Source: Mycolicibacterium peregrinum (lineage in GTDB: Bacteria > Actinomycetota > Actinomycetes > Mycobacteriales > Mycobacteriaceae). From it: 64,000 bases of DNA. The translations under genes were made by a program, and so were the position numbers. The notes under the pieces were generated by a model, which was given only the letters and a program-made list of their open reading frames with translations, was not told the origin of the DNA and searched no databases. Positions 1-8,193 of this stretch are shown in pieces (within the stretch, counting starts at the first letter, position 1; each line of letters starts with the position of its first letter). The DNA lies in assembly GCF_001665625.1 (NCBI RefSeq), contig NZ_LZSY01000159.1:1-64000 (forward strand), written 5' to 3'.

Positions 1-1131
1 GATCTCCTCGAGGATCTGCTCGGGCAGTTCCCCGTCCCGCGGGACCCGCAGCGAGATCATGCCCATCCCGACGCCGGCGATCCCCTGCTCGGTGAACCAG
101 TCGAGCCATTCACCACCGCGCTGCGCCTGTCGATCGAGGTCTTCTCCGGCGTCGGCCAGCCACAACGAGACATAGCTGACCGGGTCGGCCAGCTCGCGCT
201 GTACCACCCAGGCGTGCAGGCCGGTGCCGGCCAGCCAACCAGAAACACGTTGGCGCCAGGTCTCGCCTTCTTTACCCTCGCGCACAATCCAGTTCGCCAT
301 GATGTGGGCGGTGCCACCCGGGGAAAGATGATCACCGATCTGCTCGATCAGGCTCTGGCACAAGGCATCTCCGGCCACACCCGAATCGCGGTAGATGTAA
401 TCGCGGGCACCCGAACCCACCACGAACGGTGGATTGGAGACGATCAGATCGAATCGCTCTCCCGCCACCGGCTCGAAGAGGCTGCCCTGACGCAGATCCC
501 ACGACATGCCGTTCAGCCGCGCAGTCATCGCTGCCAGTGCCAGCGCCCGCTCGTTGGTGTCGGTCGCGACGATCTCGTCGCAGTGTGCGTCCAGATGCAG
601 CGCCTGGATACCGCATCCGGTTCCGAGGTCAAGGGCGCGGCGCACCGGGTTACGGGTGACCGCCCGCGCCAATGACACCGACGCCCCGCCGATCCCGAGC
701 ACATGATCGTGTCGCAACGGCCCCCGGCGCACCGCGGCGTCCTGATCGGACACGACGTAAAAATCCCGGGCTCCGTCGCTGTGCGGGCGGATGTCGAGGG
801 CGGCCCGAACCTTGTCGCCGGTGAACTCCAGGACGCCGTTGGCAGCCATGGTCTCCAGGCTGGTCGACGGGAGGGCCGCCCCGACCAGATCGCGTGCCTC
901 CTCGGTCCCGAGCAGCAGCAGACGCACCAGCACTGCCAGTCGTTGCCGGTCTGCCGGGGCGGCATGGGTAACCCGCAGGACCGGCCACCACACGCCCCGG
1001 CCCAGCGCGGCGTTGGCGTCGGCGCCGAGCAGCTCGGCCACTCCGTCGGTGGTGAATCCGGCCGATCGCAGGTCGGCACCGATTGCGTCGATTAGGTCAG
1101 GGTCGACACCACCGGCATCGATGCCGCTCAA
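1..1131 (-). CDS. Class I SAM-dependent methyltransferase (HemK/RlmG-like), 3' end beyond window
   Basis: 377 codons are visible with no stop, so the C-terminus lies outside the window. An N-terminal helical/winged region (about residues 1-150) precedes a Rossmann methyltransferase fold with SAM motif LDLGTGCGIQ (about 167-176), an acidic motif VATDTNE (about 188-194) and the catalytic NPPF (233-236). NPPF is typical of enzymes methylating amide or exocyclic nitrogens in glutamine, adenine or guanine. The exact substrate, protein glutamine or RNA base, cannot be told. No ATG fits; I chose TTG at 1131 because it overlaps the stop of the upstream SRAP gene as TTGA, implying translational coupling. 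The frame is open and in register throughout. Confidence 0.85.
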   Translation of the reverse strand, partial: MSGIDAGGVDPDLIDAIGADLRSAGFTTDGVAELLGADANAALGRGVWWPVLRVTHAAPADRQRLAVLVRLLLLGTEEARDLVGAALPSTSLETMAANGVLEFTGDKVRAALDIRPHSDGARDFYVVSDQDAAVRRGPLRHDHVLGIGGASVSLARAVTRNPVRRALDLGTGCGIQALHLDAHCDEIVATDTNERALALAAMTARLNGMSWDLRQGSLFEPVAGERFDLIVSNPPFVVGSGARDYIYRDSGVAGDALCQSLIEQIGDHLSPGGTAHIMANWIVREGKEGETWRQRVSGWLAGTGLHAWVVQRELADPVSYVSLWLADAGEDLDRQAQRGGEWLDWFTEQGIAGVGMGMISLRVPRDGELPEQILEEI

Positions 1132-1922
1132 AACAACCCCATCTCTTCGGGCTCGGCCGGCTCGATGAGCTCGGGGCCGTTGTTCCGGACACTGTTGACC
1201 AGTCGTGACACCTCACGGACGGCGATCCGGTCGAGATCCCCGTGACCACGCAGCAGGCCCTCATCGATGGGGGCGTCGGGATCCATCCAGCGGTCCCAGT
1301 CGGGCGCGCTGATGGTCAGCGGCATCCGGTCATGGATCTCGGCGAGCGGGCCGGCGGAGTCGGTGGTGATGATCGTGCAACTGAGCAGCGGCGGGGCGTC
1401 CTTCGGTGCGCCCTGCGGACGCCACGTCGTCCACAGCCCCGCCATGAACAGCAGCTCGCCGTCGGCCCCGTACATGTAGTACGGGGTCTTGGCTGCTTTT
1501 TTCCCGGCGTCCGGATTCGGCTTCCACTCGTACCAACCGTCCATCGGGATCAGACACCGCTTGCTCTTGGCGGAGTTGCGGAATGCCGGTGATGTGGTGA
1601 CCTTCTCCGCGCGCGCGTTGATCAGCAGCGGCCCCTTGGTGTCGGGGCCGCCACCCTCGGCCGTCTTCACCCACGGCGGGATCAGCCCCCAGCGCATGGA
1701 CCGGACCCGGCGGGTCGATTCGTCCTCGGGCTCGGTGTGCCGTTTGACGACGCTGGAGATGGTGGTCGTCGGCGCCACGTTGTAGTTGGGACCGGCACTG
1801 TAATTCGCACCCGCGACGTCCTTGTCGCCCTTGTCCCCGGAGCTCGACGTGCTTTCATCAATCGCCTGGATCTTCTGCGCCAGCAGCGCCGGGTCGGTGG
1901 TCACCGCGAAACGTCCACACAT
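1128..1922 (-). CDS. SRAP family DNA-protein crosslink/abasic-site processing protein (YedK/HMCES-like, Rv3226c counterpart)
   Basis: 264 aa. SRAP proteins covalently trap abasic sites in single-stranded DNA through the N-terminal Cys, after removal of Met1. The start is fixed at 1922 because the family must begin MCGRF with Cys2 as nucleophile; the frame stays open upstream but the upstream part is not SRAP-like. Other family residues are visible: NARAE (102-106), GWYEW (129-133, catalytic Glu132) and HDRMP (197-201, catalytic His197). A Ser/Asp/Gly-rich insertion at about 24-45 lengthens the loop after the first helix compared with E. coli YedK. It is divergent from aroA across only 45 bp and overlaps the downstream methyltransferase by 4 bases. 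Confidence 0.93.
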   Translation of the reverse strand: MCGRFAVTTDPALLAQKIQAIDESTSSSGDKGDKDVAGANYSAGPNYNVAPTTTISSVVKRHTEPEDESTRRVRSMRWGLIPPWVKTAEGGGPDTKGPLLINARAEKVTTSPAFRNSAKSKRCLIPMDGWYEWKPNPDAGKKAAKTPYYMYGADGELLFMAGLWTTWRPQGAPKDAPPLLSCTIITTDSAGPLAEIHDRMPLTISAPDWDRWMDPDAPIDEGLLRGHGDLDRIAVREVSRLVNSVRNNGPELIEPAEPEEMGLF

Positions 1923-1967
1923 AGTGCCCATGGTTGCAGAGTCCGCGGACAAGGCAGGATGTAGTGC

Positions 1968-3302
1968 GTGAGTGCACGTGAGGAGCAAACAGAACACTGG
2001 CAGGCCCCGTCGACGGCGGTGCCGGTCGACGCCACCGTCACGGTGCCGGGTTCGAAGTCTCTGACCAATCGTGCACTCGTACTGGCCGCGCTGGCCACCG
2101 CGCAGGGTCCCTCCACTGTCAGCGGCGCACTGCGCAGCCGCGACACCGACCTGATGATCGACGCGATCCGCACCCTCGGCGTCAGCGTCACGGCAGCCGA
2201 CCACGACGACACCGAGCTGACCGTCAGCGGCCGCATCACGCCGGCCCCGGATGCGCGGGTCGACTGCGGACTGGCCGGCACCGTGCTGCGGTTCGTGCCC
2301 CCGGTCGCCGCGTTGGGCACCGCCTCGGTCACCTTCGACGGCGACGAGCAGGCCCGGTCCCGGCCGATCTCCCCGCTGCTCAACGGGCTACGTGGGCTCG
2401 GAGTCGAGGTGGACGGCGACAGTCTGCCGTTCGCGGTACTCGGCCGGGGCGCCGTCACCGGCGGCACCGTCGAGATCGACGCGTCGGGTTCCTCGCAGTT
2501 CGTCTCCGGGCTGTTGTTGTCGGGTGCGACCTTCACCGACGGGCTCACCATCGTGCACACCGGAACCTCGGTGCCGTCGGCTCCGCACGTCGCGATGACG
2601 GTGGCGATGCTGCGCGACGCCGGTGTTCAGGTCGATGACTCGGTTCCCAACCGCTGGCTGGTCTCTCCCGGGCCGGTCGCCGCGCGGGCCTGGCACATCG
2701 AACCGGATCTGTCGAACTCCACGCCCTTTCTGGCCGCTGCGATCGTCACCGGCGGAACAGTGCGGATCGCCGGTTGGCCGTCGGCCAGCATCCAACCCGC
2801 CGACACCATCCTCGACCTGCTGACGAAGGTGAATGCGACTGTCCACCAACGTGATACCCACTTGGAGGTCAGTGGCGCCGAAGGATATGGCGGGTTTGAC
2901 GCCGACCTACACGACGTCGGCGAGCTCGCTCCCACGGTGGCCGCGCTGGCCGCATTGGCCGCTGACGGCTCGACGTCGCGGCTACGGGGTATCGCGCACC
3001 TGCGCGGACATGAGACCGACCGGCTGGCCGCACTGACCACCGAGATCAACGGACTCGGCGGCGACTGCTCGGAGACCGAGGACGGCCTGCTCATCACCGC
3101 GCGGCCGCTGCACGGCGGGACCTGGCGCTCCTACGCCGACCACCGGATGGCCACCGCAGGGGCGATCATCGGCCTGCGGGTAGCCGGTGTGGCGGTGGAG
3201 AACATCGAGACCACCGCCAAGACCCTGCCCGACTTCCCGCTCATGTGGGAGCAGATGCTGGCGGGCGACCCGTCGACTGGCCCGCACAAAAAGGGGAAGT
3301 AA
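1968..3302 (+). CDS. aroA: 3-phosphoshikimate 1-carboxyvinyltransferase (EPSP synthase)
   Basis: 444 aa, close to the M. tuberculosis enzyme (450 aa). It joins phosphoenolpyruvate to shikimate-3-phosphate, the sixth step of the chorismate pathway, in the cytosol. Family motifs are visible: GSKSLTNRA (28-36) binding shikimate-3-P, the LAGTVLRF block near residue 100, RSRPISPLL, and the C-terminal LRGHETDRL and YADHRMA blocks carrying active-site Glu, Arg and His. The start is GTG at 1968. The next gene, rsgA, begins 6 bases after the stop, so the two are probably cotranscribed, followed by the SDR gene. Confidence 0.97.
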   Translation: MSAREEQTEHWQAPSTAVPVDATVTVPGSKSLTNRALVLAALATAQGPSTVSGALRSRDTDLMIDAIRTLGVSVTAADHDDTELTVSGRITPAPDARVDCGLAGTVLRFVPPVAALGTASVTFDGDEQARSRPISPLLNGLRGLGVEVDGDSLPFAVLGRGAVTGGTVEIDASGSSQFVSGLLLSGATFTDGLTIVHTGTSVPSAPHVAMTVAMLRDAGVQVDDSVPNRWLVSPGPVAARAWHIEPDLSNSTPFLAAAIVTGGTVRIAGWPSASIQPADTILDLLTKVNATVHQRDTHLEVSGAEGYGGFDADLHDVGELAPTVAALAALAADGSTSRLRGIAHLRGHETDRLAALTTEINGLGGDCSETEDGLLITARPLHGGTWRSYADHRMATAGAIIGLRVAGVAVENIETTAKTLPDFPLMWEQMLAGDPSTGPHKKGK

Positions 3303-3308
3303 ACCACT

Positions 3309-4289
3309 TTGGGAGCGCGGGAATACGACGAGTCCGATGTCCGGATCAGGCCGGGCCGGGGTACCCGTCCGCGCACCAAGACCCGCCCCGACCACGCCGA
3401 TGCCCAGTCCGCGATGGTGGTGACCGTCGACCGCGGCCGCTGGGGCTGCGCCCTGGATCGCGACCCGCATCACCGCGTGGTCGCGATGCGGGCCCGTGAA
3501 CTGGGCCGCACCCCGATCGTGGTCGGCGACGACGTCGACATCGTCGGCGACCTGTCCGGCCGCCCGGACACCCTGGCCCGGATCGTCCGCCGTGGTGAGC
3601 GCCGAACAGTGTTGCGCCGCACCGCCGATGACACCGATCCGACGGAACGGGTGGTGGTCGCCAACGCCGACCAGCTGTTGATCGTGGTGGCCCTGGCCGA
3701 CCCACCGCCGCGCACCGGTTTCGTCGAACGCGCACTGATCGCCGCCTACGCCGGCGGGCTGAAACCAGTGCTGTGCCTGACGAAATCCGATCTGGCCGCC
3801 CCAGAGCCGTTCGCCGCGCAGTTCGCGGATCTGGACCTGACCATCGTCACGGCGGGCCGCGAGGATCCACTCGATGCGGTCGCACCGCTGCTGACCGATC
3901 AAGTCACCGTGTTCCTCGGGCATTCCGGGGTGGGCAAGTCGACGCTGGTGAATCGCCTTGTCCCGGAGGCGGATCGGGCCACGGGCGAAGTCTCCGGAGT
4001 GGGCAAGGGCAAGCACACCTCCACCCAGTCGGTGGCGCTCCCGCTCGACGGCCAGGGCTGGGTGATCGACACTCCAGGCATCAGGTCGTTCGGGCTGGCA
4101 CACATTCAACCGGACGACGTGATCAGGTCGTTCTCGGATCTGGCCGACACCATCGAGGACTGCCCGCGCGGCTGCGGCCATATGGGCCCACCCGCCGATC
4201 CCGAATGTGCGCTCGACACCCTGACCGGGCCGGCGGCGGGCCGCGTCGCGGCGACCCGTCACCTGTTGACCGCTCTGCGGGAAGCCTGA
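3309..4289 (+). CDS. rsgA: Ribosome small subunit-dependent GTPase A
   Basis: 326 aa, TTG start 6 bases after aroA. RsgA is a late 30S maturation factor. The circular permutation of its GTPase is plain: an N-terminal OB-like region, then G4 TKSD (158-161) ahead of the P-loop GHSGVGKST (204-212) and G3 DTPG (254-257). The C-terminal zinc-binding motif follows with Cys285, Cys289, His291 and Cys300. Counterpart of Rv3228, which also follows aroA. The extreme N-terminus is Arg/Asp rich, as in other actinobacterial members. Confidence 0.95.
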   Translation: MGAREYDESDVRIRPGRGTRPRTKTRPDHADAQSAMVVTVDRGRWGCALDRDPHHRVVAMRARELGRTPIVVGDDVDIVGDLSGRPDTLARIVRRGERRTVLRRTADDTDPTERVVVANADQLLIVVALADPPPRTGFVERALIAAYAGGLKPVLCLTKSDLAAPEPFAAQFADLDLTIVTAGREDPLDAVAPLLTDQVTVFLGHSGVGKSTLVNRLVPEADRATGEVSGVGKGKHTSTQSVALPLDGQGWVIDTPGIRSFGLAHIQPDDVIRSFSDLADTIEDCPRGCGHMGPPADPECALDTLTGPAAGRVAATRHLLTALREA

Positions 4290-4325
4290 CCTGCCCCGAC
4301 GTCTCGGCGACTATGGTCGCTGAAC

Positions 4326-5132
4326 GTGGCTACTTACGTTCTCACCGGCAGCGCCTCTGGTCTTGGGGCGGCAACCAAGAAACGGCTGGAATCCGACGGG
4401 CATCGGGTGATCGGCGTCGACCTGCGCGGGGCCGACGTGAACGTGGACTTGAGCACCCCGGACGGACGTGCGGAGGCGATCGTCAAGGTCACCGAGCTGG
4501 CCGACGGCGGCATCGACGGTTTCGTCCCGTTCGCCGGTCTGGCCGCCGCAACCGGCCGTCCGGCGGACCTGCTCATCGCCGTCAACTACTTCGGCGCCAT
4601 CGAGCTGCTGGAAGGTCTGCGTCCACTGCTGGCCGGCCGGGAGAACGCGTCGGTGGTGCTGATCAGTTCGAATTCGACTACCACTCAGCCCAATTGGCCG
4701 GTGGAGCTGGCCGAAGCCTGCCTGGCCGGTGATGAGACGGGCGCCAATACCGTCGCCTCCACCTACGGCGATTTCGCGGCCCTGCAGGCCTACCCGGCGA
4801 CCAAGGCCGCCCTGGCGTACTACGCCCGCACCAAGTCCGCGGAGTACATCGCCGACGGCATCCGGCTCAACGCGATCGCACCGGGGCTCATCGACACTCC
4901 GATGACCCAGGAGGGCCGCAAGGATCCGCTGACCGGTGCGGGAATGGAGCAGTTCCTCAAGACGATCCCAGCGGGGCGCGGCGGGCGGCCCGAAGAGGTG
5001 GCTGCGCTGGTGGCGTTCCTACTGGGTCCCGATTCGGGTTACTTCGTCGGATCGGTCGTCTTCGTCGATGGCGGTATCGACGCCGCCTTCCGGGGCAAGG
5101 ACTGGCCGAAGGTCTGGGAACTCAACATGTAA
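4326..5132 (+). CDS. Short-chain dehydrogenase/reductase (SDR) family oxidoreductase
   Basis: 268 aa, GTG start. It has the classical SDR layout: nucleotide-binding TGSASGLG (7-14), an Asp after beta-2 (VDLRG) suggesting NAD(H), catalytic Ser near 114-117, YPATK (Tyr156, Lys160), and the APGLIDTPM segment after the active site. The C-terminal GSVVFVDGG motif is typical of the fabG-like SDR group. It resembles hydroxysteroid or alcohol dehydrogenases of the subfamily with SSNS before the active Tyr, but the substrate cannot be assigned. It lies 36 bases after rsgA in the same direction and converges on the secreted-protein gene with a 4-base gap. Confidence 0.85.
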   Translation: MATYVLTGSASGLGAATKKRLESDGHRVIGVDLRGADVNVDLSTPDGRAEAIVKVTELADGGIDGFVPFAGLAAATGRPADLLIAVNYFGAIELLEGLRPLLAGRENASVVLISSNSTTTQPNWPVELAEACLAGDETGANTVASTYGDFAALQAYPATKAALAYYARTKSAEYIADGIRLNAIAPGLIDTPMTQEGRKDPLTGAGMEQFLKTIPAGRGGRPEEVAALVAFLLGPDSGYFVGSVVFVDGGIDAAFRGKDWPKVWELNM

Positions 5133-5136
5133 CGGG

Positions 5137-5559
5137 TCAGTGCTTGGTCTTGGCCTGGTCGGCCGCAGCCTGCTGCTGTTCCTGCTCGGCCTGCTGTTTG
5201 GCCGCCGCGATGGCGGCGCGCCCCTCCGGGCTCGCCGCCGAGTTGCCCGGCGTCTTGGCCGAGGCCACCCCGGCGTTGCAGTTCAGGTTGAGCAGCACGG
5301 TGTCGGTGACGGGCGCGAAGTTGTCGCCCTTGTGCCAGGATGCCTTCTCCGAGCTCGCCACCACGCAGTCGTCGTCGGCCTCGGAATCACCCGAACGGGT
5401 CGCAACGACACCCTTCATCCCGGCATCGGACAGCTCGGACTGCACGTCGGAGTATTTCTGCCCGGCGTAGTCGTCGGCCGCGGCGATACCGGTGGCCAGT
5501 GCACCGACCGGAACGGCCGAGGCGCCCAGCACCATGGCAGCCGCAAGTAGCTTCCTCAC
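5137..5559 (-). CDS. Small secreted protein with one PASTA-like domain
   Basis: 140 aa, GTG start. Residues 1 to about 28 form a Sec signal peptide (charged MRKLL, hydrophobic Ala/Val core, likely cleavage near GIAAA-DD). The mature part begins with YAGQKYSDVQSELSDAGM, which resembles the start of a PASTA repeat, and carries two cysteines (DDCVV and LNLNC) that could form a disulfide. The tail is a low-complexity, Ala/Gln-rich, probably helical stretch (AAAKQQAEQEQQQ) ending in KTKH. Mycobacteria have many such small exported proteins of unknown function. No catalytic residue is apparent. The downstream neighbour is the convergent SDR gene. Confidence 0.75.
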   Translation of the reverse strand: MRKLLAAAMVLGASAVPVGALATGIAAADDYAGQKYSDVQSELSDAGMKGVVATRSGDSEADDDCVVASSEKASWHKGDNFAPVTDTVLLNLNCNAGVASAKTPGNSAASPEGRAAIAAAKQQAEQEQQQAAADQAKTKH

Positions 5560-5633
5560 GAACGCAGAATATGAACGACGACTGCGAGGACCCTGGGAGT
5601 GCGTCGGGCAATTGCTTGGAATTCGAGCGCAAC

Positions 5634-5680
5634 GTGAAGAAGGTGTCGAGAAATCAGCGATTTCTCGACACCTTCTTCAC
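5634..5680. terminator. Strong perfect hairpin downstream of desA3
   Basis: A perfect 22-bp inverted repeat (arms 5634-5655 and 5659-5680) with a 3-base AGC loop lies 12 bases past the desA3 stop. There is no U-tract, but long stable hairpins without U-tracts are common terminators in mycobacteria. It may also protect the desA3 transcript end or insulate the small secreted gene (start 5559), which reads on the same strand. Confidence 0.8.
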
Positions 5681-5691
5681 ATTCGACCAGC

Positions 5692-6930
5692 TCAGCGGCG
5701 GCGCCAGCCCCGCACGGTCGCGATGGCCGTCTTCAGACCACGACGACGTCCCGTCGTCGGATCGGTGACGCCGTACCCGTCGAGCTCGGTGAACATCCGC
5801 TCACTGCGCGTTTCCGGGGCATTGTCGGCCGTGTCCTTCAGGAACCGGTCCGGCAGCGACAGTTTGGCGATCGTGCGCCAGGTCTTGCCGTACTGCACCA
5901 GGAACGGTCCCGTGGTGTAGGGCAGGTCGTACTTGTCGCACAGCGCCCGTACCCGGACCGCGATCTCGGCGTACCGATTGCTCGGCAGATCCGGGAACAG
6001 GTGGTGCTCGATCTGGTAGCTCAGATTGCCGCTCATGAAGGCCAGCACCGGACCTGAGTTGAAGTTGGCGCTACCCAGCATCTGGCGCAGGTACCACTGG
6101 CCGCGGCTTTCACCGACCATGTCGGTCTTGGTGAATTTCTCTGCGCCATCGGGGAAGTGGCCGCAGAAGATCACCGCGTTGGCCCAGACGTTGCGGATGA
6201 CGTTGGCCACCGCATTGGCCTTCAAAGTGGACTTGAAGGTGGCGCCGGGCGACAACGACGTGAGCGCGGGCCAGACCACGTAGTCCTTGGCCAGCTGGTG
6301 GCCGGCCTTGACGCCGAACTCACGTACCCGGACGAGCGTCGCGTTGCGATTGTCGCGACCCTTGAAGATCTTGCCGAGCTCCAGGTGCTGCAACCCGACG
6401 CCCCACTCGAAGCCGATCGCGAGAAGGGTGTTGAAGAGCAGGTTGCCGTAGAGGTTGAACGGCTTCCACTTGGCATCCCGGGTCACGCGGATGACGCCGT
6501 AGCCCACGTCGTCGTCCATGCCGAGGATGTTCGTGTACTTGTGATGCATGAAGTTGTGGGTGAACCGCCAGTGCTTGGACGCCCCGCTCATGTCCCACTC
6601 CCACGACGAGGAGTGAATCTCGGGATCGTTCATCCAGTCCCACTGGCCGTGCATGGTGTTGTGGCCGATCTCCATGTTCTCGATGATCTTGGCCACGCCC
6701 AGGGTGATGGTGCCCGCCCACCAGGCGGAACGCTTCGAGCTCGCCGCGAGCATGACGCGGCCGGCGACGTCGAGCGCACGTTGCGCCGCGATGGTGCGGC
6801 GGATGTAGCGGGCGTCCCGCTCACCACGGGAGTCTTCGATGTCTTGTCGGATCGCGTCGAGTTCGATGCCCAGATTCTCGATGTCGGCATCGGTCAGATG
6901 CGCGAATGCGGGAACGTCGGTTACTGCCAT
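5692..6930 (-). CDS. desA3: Stearoyl-CoA delta-9 desaturase, membrane diiron type
   Basis: 412 aa, ATG start with a GAGGAGG ribosome site. It is very similar to M. tuberculosis DesA3 (Rv3229c), which makes oleoyl-CoA from stearoyl-CoA in the membrane. The three iron-binding histidine boxes are visible: H90NTMH94, HNFMHH (125-130) and QIEHH near residue 330, with hydrophobic segments between. The tail after about residue 380 is basic, shorter than in M. tuberculosis. The gene upstream encodes its reductase and carries the same operator, so both are probably controlled together but from separate promoters. Oleate made here would fluidise membranes and feed phospholipid and triacylglycerol synthesis. 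Confidence 0.95.
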   Translation of the reverse strand: MAVTDVPAFAHLTDADIENLGIELDAIRQDIEDSRGERDARYIRRTIAAQRALDVAGRVMLAASSKRSAWWAGTITLGVAKIIENMEIGHNTMHGQWDWMNDPEIHSSSWEWDMSGASKHWRFTHNFMHHKYTNILGMDDDVGYGVIRVTRDAKWKPFNLYGNLLFNTLLAIGFEWGVGLQHLELGKIFKGRDNRNATLVRVREFGVKAGHQLAKDYVVWPALTSLSPGATFKSTLKANAVANVIRNVWANAVIFCGHFPDGAEKFTKTDMVGESRGQWYLRQMLGSANFNSGPVLAFMSGNLSYQIEHHLFPDLPSNRYAEIAVRVRALCDKYDLPYTTGPFLVQYGKTWRTIAKLSLPDRFLKDTADNAPETRSERMFTELDGYGVTDPTTGRRRGLKTAIATVRGWRRR

Positions 6931-6948
6931 CGTCAGCCTCCTCTCAAT

Positions 6949-6985
6949 TACCTACGGTAGCGTAACCTACGACCCCGTAGGTTAC
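6949..6985. promoter_or_regulatory. Operator pair upstream of desA3
   Basis: GTAACCTACG (6962-6971) and CGTAGGTTAC (6976-6985) form a perfect 10-bp inverted repeat with a 4-base spacer. A second, degenerate copy (6949-6968) matches 15 of 20 positions of the perfect palindrome found at 8137-8156 before the reductase gene. The arrangement, between the reductase stop and the desA3 start, looks like a repressor binding region, probably for a TetR-type lipid sensor encoded elsewhere. A -10-like TAACCT lies inside the repeat on the minus strand. Confidence 0.7.
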
Positions 6986-6998
6986 TAGCCAGTAAAGC

Positions 6999-8135
6999 TT
7001 AGACATCCAGGACGCAGTCGCCGGAAGCGGCGGAAACACACGTTTGGATCCTGGTGCCGGGGTCATGCTCGACGCCGGTGCGTAGATCGCGCACATGTCC
7101 TTCGACCAGGCCCACCACACAGGACTGGCAGATCCCCATCCGACAGCCGAACGGCATCTGAATCCCGACCTGCTCCCCCGCGTCCATCAACGGCGTCGCG
7201 CCGTCGATCGTGACCTCCTTGCCGCTGCGCTCGAACGTCACCGTGCCCCCGGCGCCGTGCGGAGCCGCCCGCGACACCGCGAACCGTTCCAGGTGCAGGT
7301 GCTCGGCGATACCGGCGGCCTCCCACACCTGTTCGGCGTCGTTGAGCATGCCTTCGGGCCCGCACGCCCACGCTTGACGCTCACGCCAATCGGGAACCAA
7401 CTCACCGAGTTGCGCCAGATCAAGCCTGCCTTCGGTCCGGGTGCTGCGCAACAACAGCCGGTAGCCGGGATGCGCATCGTGCAGCTCTGCCAACTCCTGG
7501 CCGAACATCACATCGGATTCGGTTGGCGCGGAATGCACGTGCACGATGTCGGTGATCTGGCCCCGTCGCACCAGGGTGCGCAGCATCGACATCACCGGAG
7601 TGATGCCCGAGCCCGCCGTCACGAACAGGACCGTTGCCGGCGCCGGTTGCGGCATGACGAAGTTGCCCTGCGGCGCGGCCAGCCGCACCACGGTTCCCGG
7701 ACGCAGCCCGTCGACCAGGTGAGTCGACAGGAACCCCTCCGGCATCGCCTTGACGGTGATCGCGATGGTGCGCGCGGATTTCTCCGGCGTCGAGGTCAGC
7801 GAATACGACCGCCAACGCCAGCGCCCGTCGATCAGCACACCGATGCCGATGTACTGACCGGGCTCATAGTCGAACGAGAAACCCCAGCCCGGCTTGATCA
7901 CCAAAGTCGCCGAGTCGGCGGTTTCGCGGCGCACCTCGACCACCCGGCCGCGCAACTCCCGTGCCGACCACAACGGGTTGGCCAGCTTGAGGTAATCGTC
8001 GGGCAGCAGCGGCGTGGTCACCTGACCCAAGATGCGGCGAAGCGCGTTCCACGCGGGACGGTGCTCGGCGCCGGCAACGGTAGGGCGAACCGTGTCGGCC
8101 ACATTGGCCGAGACCTTGATCGAGTTCTTGGCCAT
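6999..8135 (-). CDS. Ferredoxin reductase-type electron donor to DesA3 (Rv3230c counterpart)
   Basis: 378 aa. Domain order is an N-terminal FAD-binding barrel with RSYSL (109-113), an NAD(P)-binding domain with GSGITP near 180, then a C-terminal plant-type 2Fe-2S ferredoxin with CRMGICQSC and a last cysteine (331, 336, 339, 366). Rv3230c was reported to pass electrons from NADPH to DesA3; the adjacency here supports the same role. The start is ATG at 8135; the operator palindrome begins 2 bases upstream, so the 5' leader must be very short if the nearby TAACCT is the -10. Confidence 0.93.
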   Translation of the reverse strand: MAKNSIKVSANVADTVRPTVAGAEHRPAWNALRRILGQVTTPLLPDDYLKLANPLWSARELRGRVVEVRRETADSATLVIKPGWGFSFDYEPGQYIGIGVLIDGRWRWRSYSLTSTPEKSARTIAITVKAMPEGFLSTHLVDGLRPGTVVRLAAPQGNFVMPQPAPATVLFVTAGSGITPVMSMLRTLVRRGQITDIVHVHSAPTESDVMFGQELAELHDAHPGYRLLLRSTRTEGRLDLAQLGELVPDWRERQAWACGPEGMLNDAEQVWEAAGIAEHLHLERFAVSRAAPHGAGGTVTFERSGKEVTIDGATPLMDAGEQVGIQMPFGCRMGICQSCVVGLVEGHVRDLRTGVEHDPGTRIQTCVSAASGDCVLDV

Positions 8136-8136
8136 G

Positions 8137-8156
8137 AACCTACGGTACCGTAGGTT
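8137..8156. promoter_or_regulatory. Perfect 20-bp operator palindrome upstream of the desaturase reductase
   Basis: AACCTACGGTACCGTAGGTT is self-complementary over all 20 bases and ends 1 base before the ATG at 8135. On the minus strand TAACCT at its upstream edge could be the -10. A repressor bound here would block both promoter and translation start. Related copies stand before desA3 (6949-6985). Confidence 0.8.
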
Positions 8157-8193
8157 ACTGCCCCGTAGCTAGTCGTACGTCCGCTCTCACAGG

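Noticed and set aside
2982..4262. 426-codon minus-strand frame over rsgA
   Set aside because: Antisense to rsgA, whose permuted GTPase motifs are unambiguous.
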